Part shown: positions 8,292-17,100 of the stretch, piece after piece
How positions within the stretch are numbered: the stretch's first letter is position 1
Layout of the letters: each line of letters starts with the position of its first letter
Made by a program: the position numbers and the translations under genes
The notes under the pieces: model-generated
Database searches by the model: none
Told to the model about the DNA's origin: nothing
What the model saw: only the letters and a program-made list of their open reading frames with translations
DNA from: B16-G9 sp964400655
GTDB taxonomy: Bacteria > Bacteroidota > Bacteroidia > Bacteroidales > F082
Direction of reading: 5' to 3'
DNA length: 25,955 bases
Assembly (NCBI GenBank): GCA_964400655.1
Contig: CAYNVN010000169.1
Span: forward strand, 1 to 25,955

Positions 8292-9665
8292 ATGAGAAAA
8301 AATTTTATTGTTTTAAATGTTTTTGTAATCATTTTGCTTTTTCTGATTTCTACAGGATTAGAGGCGCAGAACACCGCTGACACGGTTGTTGTTACAAAGG
8401 AGAGTAAAGTAAAGAAAGAAAAGATAAAAAAAGGCTGGAATTTCGGAGGGTTGCCCATACTTTCGTTTGATTCCGATTTGGGTTTACAGCTTGGTGTTTT
8501 GGGAAGCCTTTATAATTATGGCGACGGAAGCAGATACCCTAAATACGATCATTATATCTATGGCGAAGTTTCGTTTTATACCAAAGGCAGCGGGGTTGCA
8601 CGGCTCTATTACGATTCGGACAAACTTATAAACGGAATCAGGTTAACGGCCGATGTTACCTATAATCCCGATCTTTTGTATGCTTTTTACGGATTTAACG
8701 GCTATCAGTCAACTTATAATGAAGATTGGATTGACGACTCAACAAGAATTTTTTACCGGATGCAAAGGAGCTTTACCCGTTTTATGGTCTCTTTTCAGGG
8801 TAAATTGTTAAACGATAAATTACACTGGCTTGCCGGCGTTGATTACTATTTAATAAATATACAAAACGTAGATGTTGACCGGCTCAACGAAAAACGTGAT
8901 GATAACGACCAGATTCCCGGTGAAGAAACCATGCCAAGCCTGTATCAGCGGTATCAACAATGGGGTTTGATAACACCCGAAGATAAAGACGGTGGCAATT
9001 ATGCAGCAATTAAAGCAGGATTGGTGTACGACACGCGTGATAACGAACCGAACCCTAACCGGGGTGTTTGGTCGGAAGTGGTTCTTGTTGGAGCACCAAA
9101 ATTCCTCTCTTCTATGGAGTCGGGGTTTTCCAAAATTTCCATTATTCACCGGCAATATTTTACCCTGATTAAAAACAGGCTGACTTTTGCCTATCGTCTT
9201 GGTTTTTTAGCTTCATTGGGAGGAAGCACTCCCTGGTATGCCGAAAACAGGCTTTATCCTTCCGTGTTAAAAGGCTCTTCAAGCGAAGGGCTCGGTGGTG
9301 CCAAAACCATAAGGGGTGTTTTACGTAACCGCGTGGTTGGCGATGCCATGGGTTGGGGAAACTTTGAGTTCAGATGGAAATTTTTACAAACAGTTATCTT
9401 TAATCAAAATATATATCTGGCATTTAATCTCTTTTTCGATTCGGGACGTGTTTTTAAAGAGATGGAAGAAGATAAAATTGAGAACCTGCCCGACAATATT
9501 AAATCGGTTTATTTTACCGATGACGAAAGTTTTCATAATTCGGCGGGAGCCGGATTGCGTATTGCCATGAACCAAAACTTTATTGTGGCCATTGACTATG
9601 GTAATGCGTTGGATAAGCGTGACGGAACGCATGGAATTTATATCGGTTTAAATTTCTTGTTTTAA
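8292..9665 (+). CDS. BamA/TamA (Omp85) family outer membrane barrel protein without POTRA domains
   Basis: This is a 457-residue protein with a signal peptide (residues 1-26, ending LEAQ), a short lysine-rich linker (about 35-47), then a series of amphipathic beta strands ending in Phe (GIYIGLNFLF), the usual BAM-recognised terminus. The segment TIRGVLRNRV (about 345) corresponds to the (V/I)RG loop-6 motif of Omp85 barrels. There is no room for POTRA domains, so it is the barrel-only surface-antigen type common in Bacteroidota (possibly the group with DUF5982). Its role is likely outer membrane assembly, translocation or transport, with the substrate unknown. The stop codon shares one base with the start codon of the kinase gene, implying translational coupling. 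Confidence 0.85.
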   Translation: MRKNFIVLNVFVIILLFLISTGLEAQNTADTVVVTKESKVKKEKIKKGWNFGGLPILSFDSDLGLQLGVLGSLYNYGDGSRYPKYDHYIYGEVSFYTKGSGVARLYYDSDKLINGIRLTADVTYNPDLLYAFYGFNGYQSTYNEDWIDDSTRIFYRMQRSFTRFMVSFQGKLLNDKLHWLAGVDYYLINIQNVDVDRLNEKRDDNDQIPGEETMPSLYQRYQQWGLITPEDKDGGNYAAIKAGLVYDTRDNEPNPNRGVWSEVVLVGAPKFLSSMESGFSKISIIHRQYFTLIKNRLTFAYRLGFLASLGGSTPWYAENRLYPSVLKGSSSEGLGGAKTIRGVLRNRVVGDAMGWGNFEFRWKFLQTVIFNQNIYLAFNLFFDSGRVFKEMEEDKIENLPDNIKSVYFTDDESFHNSAGAGLRIAMNQNFIVAIDYGNALDKRDGTHGIYIGLNFLF

Positions 9666-12340
9666 TGATTAAATTCAACCTTAGAAAACGGGATATATAC
9701 ATTGGTATTGTTGTTTATACAATACTCTATTCGGTTATTATCGTTTTCTATTTGTTGTTTAATTTTAATCCCAGCATTAAATCAACCCTCGATTTTCATT
9801 TAAAAGAGGAGATAAAAAATAACGATGCTTATATAAACGAATACCGTAAACTTTCCGATTCCGTTTTCCGAAACCTTATCAATAAAGAAAGCATATTAAA
9901 AATTGTTTACGATTACGATCATGCCGAAAAAGATGATAAAGCACTGTACAGACATCGGTTATATGATTCGTTGAATTATATCTACCGGATTTTAAAATAT
10001 AAAAATTACAGTATTTTTCATTTTCACGATCCCGAAGGAAGAAGCCTTATTAGGTTTCATAAGCTGAAAAAATTTGGTGACGATTTAACAGGCTTTCGAA
10101 AATCGGTGGGAGTTATCATTAAAAACCACAAATATATCGAAGGGTTTGAGGAGGGCCGCATCCGGAATAGTTACCGTTTTATGTATCCTCTGTTTTATAA
10201 TAACGAGTATGTCGGAAGTGTTGAACTGTCGGTGTCTATTTTAAAATTGCTAAAAGAAAAAGAAGAATCGTTTACCGGTGTTACCCTCTTTTTTCTTAAA
10301 GACAAAATTTATAAAAGAATTGTTAACAAAGAAACCAAACGCTTTTACAGCAATAGCGAAATAGCAGGATATAAAATTTATAACACAATTCAAACACCAC
10401 GCAGCCACTTTGTTTCCGACTCGATTATCAGAGAAATAAACCGAAAGATACAGTCCAAATTTACCGAAACCGGTTTAAAAGAAAAACCATCCATTAACTG
10501 GGTAAAGTTTAACGGCAAAAACTGGCTGATTACCTTTTTCCCACTGTTAAATATTTCGGGCGAACAGGTGGCCATGATTGTGTCGTACGAAATTTATTAT
10601 CCCATCGATTATCTGATAAATGGTAGGCGTATTTCGTTGGCCATAGGTGCTTTCCTGAGTTTTTTTATTACCCTCTTTATCCTGTTTGTTAATAAAGAAC
10701 GAAGAGAGGCCGTGTACCGGCAAAGGGTTATTATGCGGGCAAAAGAAAAAGCAGAAGAGATGGCAAGGCTCAAATCTTCGTTTTTAGCCAATATGAGTCA
10801 CGAAATCCGTACCCCCATGAACGGTGTTATCGGTATGACGGAAATATTGAAACAGACAAAATTGACAGACGATCAAAAAGAGTTTGTTTCCATTATTGAA
10901 TCATCGGCCGGCTCGTTGCTGAATGTAATTAACGATATTCTGGATTTTTCAAAAATCGAATCAAATAAAATCGAAGTTGAATCAATCTCTTTTCACATCA
11001 GAAAAGTTGTTGAAGATGTTGGCGACACACTGTTGCTACACGTAAACAAAAAGGGTATCAACCTGCTTGTTTACATCGATCCGGAAATTCCGGATGTGGT
11101 AACCGGCGACCCTGTGCGGTTAAGGCAGGTTATTCTTAATCTTGCCAATAACGCCGTTAAGTTTACCAGCGAAGGCGAGGTTGTTATTTCGGCGGAGTTA
11201 ATAAAAGATGATAATGCAAAAGATAAAAACAGAGTTACCATTTTATTTAAAGTTAAAGATACCGGTATAGGTATTTCAAAAGAGGGGCAGAAACGACTGT
11301 TTGAAGCCTTTTCGCAGGCCGATTCAACCATCAACCGAAAATACGGCGGAACCGGACTTGGTTTAACCATCTCGAAACGGCTTGTTGAATTAATGGGCGG
11401 AGAGCTGATGCTGGAAAGCGAAGTGGGCAAAGGCTCCGAGTTCTTTTTTAAACTGAGCTTCGATGTGGGCGATACTACGGTAGGCGAGTATTTTACCGAA
11501 ACCGAAGATTTATCGCGGTTAAGGGTATTAATTTTGGACGACAACGAATCGAACCGGATAATATTTAAAAAATATTTTGGTTACTGGAATATCCATGCTG
11601 ATGAGGCATCAGATGTGGACGAGGCTGTTGCCATGGTTAAAAAGGCCATCGAAAATCATGCAACCTATAACCTGATTTTGGCCGACTTCCAGATGCCGGG
11701 AAAATCAGGTTTGGATTTTGGAGATATATTGCTGAAGGAAAACCTGAAAAAAAATACCAAACTTATCCTCTTTTCCTCCATTTCGGATATGATAGATGCC
11801 AACACCATCTTTAAGCACGGGTTCGATTCCTATTTGTATAAACCGGTAAAATATCATCCTTTCAGAAAAATTGTTTTTGAAACAATTAATAAGCAGGTTG
11901 AATACAAATTAAAAAATTCGGGGGTTATTGAAGGGAAAAAAGAGGAAAAAACAAAAGAAAAGAAAAAGAACTTTGATATTAAAATATTGCTTGCCGAAGA
12001 TAATATCATCAATCAAAAAGTAGCCTCGGTTACCCTTAACAAACTTGGTTTTAAAAATGTTGATATTGCCAACAACGGAACCGAAGCGGTTCAGATGCAC
12101 CTGAAAAACCATTACGACCTGATATTAATGGATATCCAGATGCCGGTAATGAACGGCCTTGAAGCAACCGGAAAAATACGAGAAAGCGAACGGGCCAACA
12201 GCAAACAAAAACGGGTTAAAATCATAGCGTTAACGGCCAATGCACTGGAAAGCGATGTTAAAATGTATTTGCAGCACGATATGGACGGTGTGATTACCAA
12301 ACCTTTCAAGCCTGCCGATTTAAAACGGATAATCGGATAA
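9665..12340 (+). CDS. Hybrid sensor histidine kinase with dCache-type sensor and two receiver domains
   Basis: This is an 891-residue membrane kinase. TM1 is at about 12-33. A periplasmic sensor spans about 38-318; FHFHDPEGRSLIRFH, DDLTGFRKSV and YNNEYVGSVEL resemble the dCache_3 double-Cache fold. TM2 is at about 322-342. HisKA has the phospho-acceptor His379 in MSHEIRTP. HATPase_c has an N box (NLANNAVKF, about 491-500), DTGIGIS (532-538) and GGTGLGL (561-567). Receiver 1 spans about 619-745 (Asp674, Lys726) and receiver 2 about 771-891 (Asp823, Thr857, Lys879). It has no HPt or DNA-binding output domain, so a separate phosphotransfer partner is expected. The start is fixed by the TAATG overlap with the barrel gene. 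Confidence 0.93.
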   Translation: MIKFNLRKRDIYIGIVVYTILYSVIIVFYLLFNFNPSIKSTLDFHLKEEIKNNDAYINEYRKLSDSVFRNLINKESILKIVYDYDHAEKDDKALYRHRLYDSLNYIYRILKYKNYSIFHFHDPEGRSLIRFHKLKKFGDDLTGFRKSVGVIIKNHKYIEGFEEGRIRNSYRFMYPLFYNNEYVGSVELSVSILKLLKEKEESFTGVTLFFLKDKIYKRIVNKETKRFYSNSEIAGYKIYNTIQTPRSHFVSDSIIREINRKIQSKFTETGLKEKPSINWVKFNGKNWLITFFPLLNISGEQVAMIVSYEIYYPIDYLINGRRISLAIGAFLSFFITLFILFVNKERREAVYRQRVIMRAKEKAEEMARLKSSFLANMSHEIRTPMNGVIGMTEILKQTKLTDDQKEFVSIIESSAGSLLNVINDILDFSKIESNKIEVESISFHIRKVVEDVGDTLLLHVNKKGINLLVYIDPEIPDVVTGDPVRLRQVILNLANNAVKFTSEGEVVISAELIKDDNAKDKNRVTILFKVKDTGIGISKEGQKRLFEAFSQADSTINRKYGGTGLGLTISKRLVELMGGELMLESEVGKGSEFFFKLSFDVGDTTVGEYFTETEDLSRLRVLILDDNESNRIIFKKYFGYWNIHADEASDVDEAVAMVKKAIENHATYNLILADFQMPGKSGLDFGDILLKENLKKNTKLILFSSISDMIDANTIFKHGFDSYLYKPVKYHPFRKIVFETINKQVEYKLKNSGVIEGKKEEKTKEKKKNFDIKILLAEDNIINQKVASVTLNKLGFKNVDIANNGTEAVQMHLKNHYDLILMDIQMPVMNGLEATGKIRESERANSKQKRVKIIALTANALESDVKMYLQHDMDGVITKPFKPADLKRIIG

Positions 12341-12357
12341 ATTACCCGTTATTTTAT

Positions 12358-13512
12358 TTACAGTGTTTTAAGCAGTTCGGCAATAACAAGCCCGAGATAA
12401 TTGCCAATGGCATAACCGATTATACCTACCGTTATTCCCGAAACCATAACATCTTTGTTTTTAATGGCTCCTGCCACGGCCGGCACAAAAGGCGGGCTGC
12501 AGATAAGTGCTGCCGAGGTTACCATTACCGTATCCCTGTCGATTTTAAAAAGTGATGAAACCAAAACATGAAAAATCAATGCACCGAAAATAACCATTGA
12601 AATATAATAAAACAACAGAGGTGTTGACCCAAACATATCAAATATATTTACAAGCGAAGCCACATCGATACTAAAAACAAGGATTAAATACATCCCCAGC
12701 TCAAAAGTTTTGGGCAGTTTATTAACAGAAGGTATTAACGAAGCGCCAATGGCAAGGGTGGTAATGATAAGCATTACCACAATCATTTGTGAATTTTCGG
12801 GAACCAGAAATGTTGCCGACCCCCCAACGGCAAAAATCAATACCGACAATAAAAACCCTTTTAACAATGGCCGTCCGTTTTTCTTTTTAAACAGCCCCCA
12901 GTATGGGTCTTGTGCCGACTGGGCTATCAACTCCTTTTCAACCATGGGTTGTGGCTTGTGAAAATGTGGGAGTATTTTTCCGAAAATGTTTTTACCCGCC
13001 GAAATAAGAAACAAAAAGTAAACGGCCGATATTAACATATCGTAGGTGTTGGTTAACAGGTAGGTGTTGTTATTAACGTCCAGCATTATTTTTAAGGATG
13101 CGAGATTGGGCGTTCCTCCGGTGTATAACCCCACCAAAAGGCCTCCCACTTCCCATAAATCGGGTGAGCTTTTGTCTTTAAATATCAGATAACCCACAAT
13201 AATAAACAGCAAAAGCCCCGTGATGGAAATTACCATCGACAAAAGTGTTTTGCCCGCCAGTTTTGTCCATGTACGGATGTTGGACGAAAACAGCATCAAT
13301 GGCAAGGCCAGCGGAACGGTAATGGTCATAATAATTTCCTGAAGCTCTTTATATTCGGGAGGAATAATATTAAATGCCCCGATAACAATACCGGCAAAAT
13401 ATGCAATAAGTACCGCTCCCAGCTTGTTGATAAACGGAAATCTGTGGCAAAGATGCAGAATTAAAAACGGGGTTAAAAAATAAAAAAGGACAAGTGCCGC
13501 GCCTGTTAACAT
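12358..13512 (-). CDS. DUF819 family integral membrane protein
   Basis: This is a protein of about 384 residues with around ten hydrophobic segments across its length and the family hallmark GLYTGGTPNLASLK (about 130). It belongs to DUF819 (YjcL-like), whose members look like transporters or permeases of unknown substrate. I choose the ATG at 13512 (MLTGAALVLFYFL) over the in-frame TTG nine bases upstream, because the -7 box at 13529-13536 would place the transcript start right at that TTG. It lies 57-66 bp downstream of ispG in the same direction. It is convergent with the hybrid kinase, with a gap of only 17 bp and no visible hairpin terminator between them. Confidence 0.88.
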   Translation of the reverse strand: MLTGAALVLFYFLTPFLILHLCHRFPFINKLGAVLIAYFAGIVIGAFNIIPPEYKELQEIIMTITVPLALPLMLFSSNIRTWTKLAGKTLLSMVISITGLLLFIIVGYLIFKDKSSPDLWEVGGLLVGLYTGGTPNLASLKIMLDVNNNTYLLTNTYDMLISAVYFLFLISAGKNIFGKILPHFHKPQPMVEKELIAQSAQDPYWGLFKKKNGRPLLKGFLLSVLIFAVGGSATFLVPENSQMIVVMLIITTLAIGASLIPSVNKLPKTFELGMYLILVFSIDVASLVNIFDMFGSTPLLFYYISMVIFGALIFHVLVSSLFKIDRDTVMVTSAALICSPPFVPAVAGAIKNKDVMVSGITVGIIGYAIGNYLGLVIAELLKTL

Positions 13513-13528
13513 AATGTTCAATTTGTGT

Positions 13529-13536
13529 CAAATGTA
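13529..13536 (-). promoter_or_regulatory. -7 promoter box of the DUF819 gene
   Basis: On the minus strand this reads TACATTTG, an exact match to TAnnTTTG, in the short gap between ispG and the DUF819 gene. It predicts a transcript start near 13522 and favours the ATG at 13512. No -33 element is evident. Confidence 0.45.
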
Positions 13537-13578
13537 CGGAAAATATATATCTGATGTTTTTTATAAAGTGGCAATGTG

Positions 13579-15114
13579 TTATTTCATTTCCGTTTCAATT
13601 AACGCACGGAGCTGTTGGGCTGCATTTTCGACAGGAATGTTGCGTTTAACAATTTTACCCGCTTTGTAAAGGGTTACTTTATCTTTTCCCGAACCCACAT
13701 AACCGTAGTCGGCTCCCGCCATTTCGCCCGGCCCGTTTATCACACACCCCATTACGGCTATTTTAAGCGATTTGTAACGGGCGGTTTTTTCCTTTACCTT
13801 TTTTAATTGCTCTTCAATGTTAAATTGTGTGCGCCCGCAGGATGGGCAGGCAATATATTCGGTTTTGGTGTAACGCAACCCCAGCCCCTGTAAAATATCC
13901 AGCGAAAGTTTTGAAAGTTCTAAATCTGAAAAATGAGGGTTTTTAATAAAAACGGCCCGGGGTTGCCGGGTAATAAATTCATAAGCAAGGTTAACACCGG
14001 AGTTTATCAGGAATTTTTCATAACCGGGTTCATTGCTTTCAATGGCGGCAATGGTCAGGTCTTTAACGGCAATGGATTTGTTGTTTTTTACTACGGTAAG
14101 TTTGTTGTTGTTTAAAATCAGGTCGGTTTTTTCGTTTTCCGTTTTGCTTATCACCAGCGGTTTCGAATGACCTGTTATTCTTGCAATTTCGTTGTTGGTA
14201 TTAACCGCTCCGAATTTAAGGTTGTTCAGTTCATCAGGATTTACCCCTTTGTTTTGTGCAAAAGGAAGTAACATTTTTGCAACCGGAATTTCGTTTTCCG
14301 GATTTTCCGTTAACGAAACCCGTATGGTATCACCAATGCCCAGTTTTAGCAAAGCCCCGATACCTGCAGCCGATTTGATACGGGCATCGGTTCCGGCACC
14401 GGCTTCGGTTACGCCGAGATGTAACGGAAAAAACGTATCCCGTTCAATCATTTTTTTAACCAGCATCACGTTTGCTTCCTGCATAATGCGCACATTGCTG
14501 GCTTTAAGCGACAGGGTAAACTGGTCAAACCCCGATTCCTGCAAAATTTCAATAAACTCCAGTGCCGATGCCACCATACCTTTGGCGGTATCGCCGTACC
14601 GGTACAAAATCCGTTTCGAGAGCGAGCCGAGGTTAACCCCTATTCTTAACGCGGTATTGTGCTTTTTACAAATTTTAAGCAGCGGCTGAATGTTTTCAAA
14701 TATTTGGCGACGGGCCTCTTTAAAATCGTTATCTGAATAGTGCTCTTTTGATTTGTCCGACAGATAATTACCCGGGTTTATGCGTACCTTCTCCACAAAA
14801 TGTGCTGCCCTTTCGGCAACACTTACCGAATAATGAACATCGGCAACCAGCGGAACATTAATTCCTTTTTTGTGTAATTCCTGTTTTATGGTTTTGAGGT
14901 TTCCGGCATCTTTTAGGGTTGGAACCGCCACTCTTACAATATCGCAACCCCTGTTTACAAGTGCTGCAATTTGATTTACCGTGGCAACGGTATCACCGGC
15001 AGCCGTATTGGTCATGCTTTGAATAAGCACAGGGGTGTCACCGCCAAGGGTAACATCACCAACATTTACTTTTCTGCTGTAATACCTTTTCTTCACAGGA
15101 AACTGTTTATTCAA
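13579..15114 (-). CDS. ispG: 4-hydroxy-3-methylbut-2-en-1-yl diphosphate synthase IspG (insert-containing form)
   Basis: This is a 511-residue [4Fe-4S] enzyme of the MEP isoprenoid pathway that reduces MEcPP to HMBPP. The N-terminal TIM barrel (about 10-272) carries IQSMTNT, RVAVPT and LHLGVTEAG. The cluster ligands are Cys423 and Cys426 in ACPSCGRT and Cys457 in MGCVINGPGE, with catalytic Glu464. Between barrel and reductase domain there is an insert of about 140 residues (about 275-418), the A* domain of plant and Bacteroidota-type IspG. It is shorter than I expect for this phylum. The start is TTG at 15114: upstream in frame there is no ATG before a TAA at 15142-15144. The TTG lies inside the end of the preceding ORF (8-base overlap TTGAATAA), suggesting coupled translation. 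Confidence 0.95.
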   Translation of the reverse strand: MNKQFPVKKRYYSRKVNVGDVTLGGDTPVLIQSMTNTAAGDTVATVNQIAALVNRGCDIVRVAVPTLKDAGNLKTIKQELHKKGINVPLVADVHYSVSVAERAAHFVEKVRINPGNYLSDKSKEHYSDNDFKEARRQIFENIQPLLKICKKHNTALRIGVNLGSLSKRILYRYGDTAKGMVASALEFIEILQESGFDQFTLSLKASNVRIMQEANVMLVKKMIERDTFFPLHLGVTEAGAGTDARIKSAAGIGALLKLGIGDTIRVSLTENPENEIPVAKMLLPFAQNKGVNPDELNNLKFGAVNTNNEIARITGHSKPLVISKTENEKTDLILNNNKLTVVKNNKSIAVKDLTIAAIESNEPGYEKFLINSGVNLAYEFITRQPRAVFIKNPHFSDLELSKLSLDILQGLGLRYTKTEYIACPSCGRTQFNIEEQLKKVKEKTARYKSLKIAVMGCVINGPGEMAGADYGYVGSGKDKVTLYKAGKIVKRNIPVENAAQQLRALIETEMK

Positions 15115-15445
15115 AAAAGAATTTATCGCTTTTCCACGGTTTTAAATCATCCAGCCATATTGCATCGGAATTGTATCGGGCAAAAAACGGAGTGTTAACA
15201 TGTTTCGTTTCTCCGGCCTGAACAAAGCGTAACGAAAAAACCTTTTCACCGTTGATTTTGTTTGCCCCCAAAATATGAACCTTACCCGGGCCGGCCGACA
15301 TGATCCCGGGGTTATCTCCTGATAATCCACCGGCAACCCCACCTCTTTTATGGAAAATTATGGATTGCTGATTCCCGTAAACCGGAGCCATTTCGGTAAA
15401 GTTTTTTAAATTGTATGACTGATATTTTGTGGTAAAATTATTCAT
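15107..15445 (-). CDS. Internally deleted KamA (lysine 2,3-aminomutase-like radical SAM) remnant
   Basis: This is an intact 112-residue ORF with ATG at 15445. Residues 1-19 (KYQSYNLKNFTEM) resemble the extreme N-terminus of Bacteroidota KamA-family radical SAM proteins. Residues about 37-112 (MSAGPGKVHILG, INGEKVFSLRF, PFFARY, AIWLDDLKP, FFFE) resemble their extreme C-terminus. The roughly 300 or more residues between, including the CxxxCxxC iron-sulfur motif, are absent, so it cannot be a radical SAM enzyme. The frame is preserved across the join and its stop overlaps the ispG TTG start. It could be a decayed gene kept for coupled translation of ispG, or a small protein with a new role. The family call is from memory of homologues. 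It has no signal peptide or membrane segment. Confidence 0.6.
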   Translation of the reverse strand: MNNFTTKYQSYNLKNFTEMAPVYGNQQSIIFHKRGGVAGGLSGDNPGIMSAGPGKVHILGANKINGEKVFSLRFVQAGETKHVNTPFFARYNSDAIWLDDLKPWKSDKFFFE

Positions 15446-15472
15446 TCAGAATGTGTGTTATGCTTTATGATG

Positions 15473-15480
15473 CAAAATAA
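15473..15480 (-). promoter_or_regulatory. Candidate -7 box for the KamA remnant / ispG pair
   Basis: On the minus strand this reads TTATTTTG followed by CA, one mismatch from TAnnTTTG. It is 27 bases before the ATG at 15445, in the 59 bp gap after the OstA-like gene. It would drive the KamA remnant and ispG together. Confidence 0.35.
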
Positions 15481-15504
15481 CAAGTTTTCATTTTTAAAAA
15501 CCGG

Positions 15505-17046
15505 TTATTTGTTCTTTCGATAAATATCCGTTTTATCCTTAGGCCTTAATTCGTCAAACCAGTTAAAACCTTTGAGTTTTTTGCCTTCGGCGGGAAACTT
15601 TTCGGGGGGATAGGTGGTTTCTTTTGGGCTTTCCTGATAGCTTACCGATTTAACCTGGCCGTTTTTAAGGCGTATTTCCATGGTGCTCGACTCGGCCCTG
15701 TTTATCCCTATCAGATAATCGTCGTCATCTCTAAGGTAGAAAACCGTTTGGGCGTTTCCATCCACAAAAATGCGACTAAGCGAACTGCCCGAAAAATAGC
15801 CCGTCATGTTCCTTCCTTTTATCTGGTTAAACGAGTCGGTGGTATCTTTCATAACAATAAAGGCCGTATTGTACATCACCAGCGAGTCGGGTACGTTGTT
15901 AACAATGGCAATGGTCATTGAGTCGGCGGTAAGCTGGTTTTTTTCCGACCATAAAACCGGTTCGTAATACAACCGGATGGTGGAGTCCTCCATGCTGTAC
16001 GATAGTGAGTCGCACTTTCCCTGCAAATCGTTTTTAAAAAACCGCACATTGTAGTATGCCAGAATTTTTTTGGTTTGTTGATTTTTGTCGAAAAAGAGCC
16101 ACAACGTATCGGCGCTGATGTATAACGAATCGCCGTGTTTGTCGTACGAAATGGCCGTGGCGCTGTCGGTAACAAAAGCCATACCCCGCGATTTCCACAT
16201 TTCGCCGATAACCCCTTTGATAAGTACCCTTTTGGTGGTGTCCAAAACCTGAACCCGCCCATAGGCATATCCTGTATTTTTAGCATTGTCGAACATAATG
16301 CTGTCGGACGATAAAAACTGGCCCTTTTGACTGATGGTGGGTTTTTTCACCAGTTTAGAAAGGTCGTTTTTGGTATCGTACCATCCGTCTTCGCAATATA
16401 CCGTACCCTCTTTTCCTTTTATAACGGTTGGCCCTTTAAAGTAAGCGGTTTCGTTAATGGTGTTGTAAATCAAGGTGTCCGAGTAGGTTTCCTGATCGGG
16501 ATTGACCAGCACCACATCTTTTTTAAAATAAAATATTTTTGATTTTGTGTTGTAGTAGCCTTCTTTACTGGTCAGCGTGTTTTCTTTATTTACGATTTTA
16601 CCGTTATTGTAATAGTAGCCGATGTTTGTATTGCGGTCGAAAAGCAGGTGTTGGGTGGTGAGCAGGGTGTTTTTATCAATCAGTTTAACGTTCCCGAAAA
16701 GTTCGGCAATTTTGGTTTTTCCGGTGTAATAGAGGCTGTCGCTATACAGTTCCACCGTATCGTTAACAACAATGTGTACATTTCCGAAGGCGTTAAAATT
16801 TCTGGATTTACTGTTGAGCAGGGCGCTGTCGCAAAAGAAAACGGTTCCTTCATGGCGCAGTTTTACGTGTCCGATAAGCCGTTCGATATTTTTGCCCAGC
16901 GATTCGTCGTACGATTGTACATCGGCATGTTCAACATATACTTTGGTTTTCTTTTTTTTCGGTTGTCCATACACAAAAACACCGGTTAACAACAGGATTA
17001 CCGGTATCCAGAATCTGAGCAGAATATTAAGTTTTGTTCGGGTCAT
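15505..17046 (-). CDS. OstA/LptA-like protein
   Basis: This is a 513-residue protein with a signal peptide (residues 1-28: MTRTKLNILLRFW, hydrophobic core, VFVYGQ), a lysine patch, and then long runs of short beta repeats. Examples are GHVKLRHEGTVFFCDSA, GNVHIVV, ELYSDSLYYTG, LFGNVKLI and similar units of about 25-40 residues. This is the pattern of the OstA/LptA beta-jellyroll family that bridges lipopolysaccharide across the periplasm. Bacteroidota carry this long form. The role in LPS or outer membrane lipid transport comes from the family. The frame stays open upstream to 17379, but that extension runs into gatE and lacks signal-peptide logic. I therefore start at the ATG at 17046, which directly follows a consensus -7 box. 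It is divergent from gatE. Confidence 0.85.
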   Translation of the reverse strand: MTRTKLNILLRFWIPVILLLTGVFVYGQPKKKKTKVYVEHADVQSYDESLGKNIERLIGHVKLRHEGTVFFCDSALLNSKSRNFNAFGNVHIVVNDTVELYSDSLYYTGKTKIAELFGNVKLIDKNTLLTTQHLLFDRNTNIGYYYNNGKIVNKENTLTSKEGYYNTKSKIFYFKKDVVLVNPDQETYSDTLIYNTINETAYFKGPTVIKGKEGTVYCEDGWYDTKNDLSKLVKKPTISQKGQFLSSDSIMFDNAKNTGYAYGRVQVLDTTKRVLIKGVIGEMWKSRGMAFVTDSATAISYDKHGDSLYISADTLWLFFDKNQQTKKILAYYNVRFFKNDLQGKCDSLSYSMEDSTIRLYYEPVLWSEKNQLTADSMTIAIVNNVPDSLVMYNTAFIVMKDTTDSFNQIKGRNMTGYFSGSSLSRIFVDGNAQTVFYLRDDDDYLIGINRAESSTMEIRLKNGQVKSVSYQESPKETTYPPEKFPAEGKKLKGFNWFDELRPKDKTDIYRKNK

Positions 17047-17054
17047 AGATGGTG

Positions 17055-17062
17055 CAAAAGTA
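17055..17062 (-). promoter_or_regulatory. -7 promoter box of the OstA-like gene
   Basis: On the minus strand this reads TACTTTTG and continues as CAC, an exact TAnnTTTG match. Only 8 bases separate it from the ATG at 17046, so the transcript would be leaderless or nearly so. It confirms that the gene starts here rather than at the longer open frame. Confidence 0.5.
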
Positions 17063-17100
17063 ACGAAAAACAGGGTTGGAAATTTATTTGCTTTTTCAGA

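Noticed and set aside
13513..13521. TTG start nine bases upstream of the DUF819 ATG
   Set aside because: The -7 box places the expected transcript start at or just before this TTG, and an ATG with a normal hydrophobic start follows. The ATG is the simpler choice.
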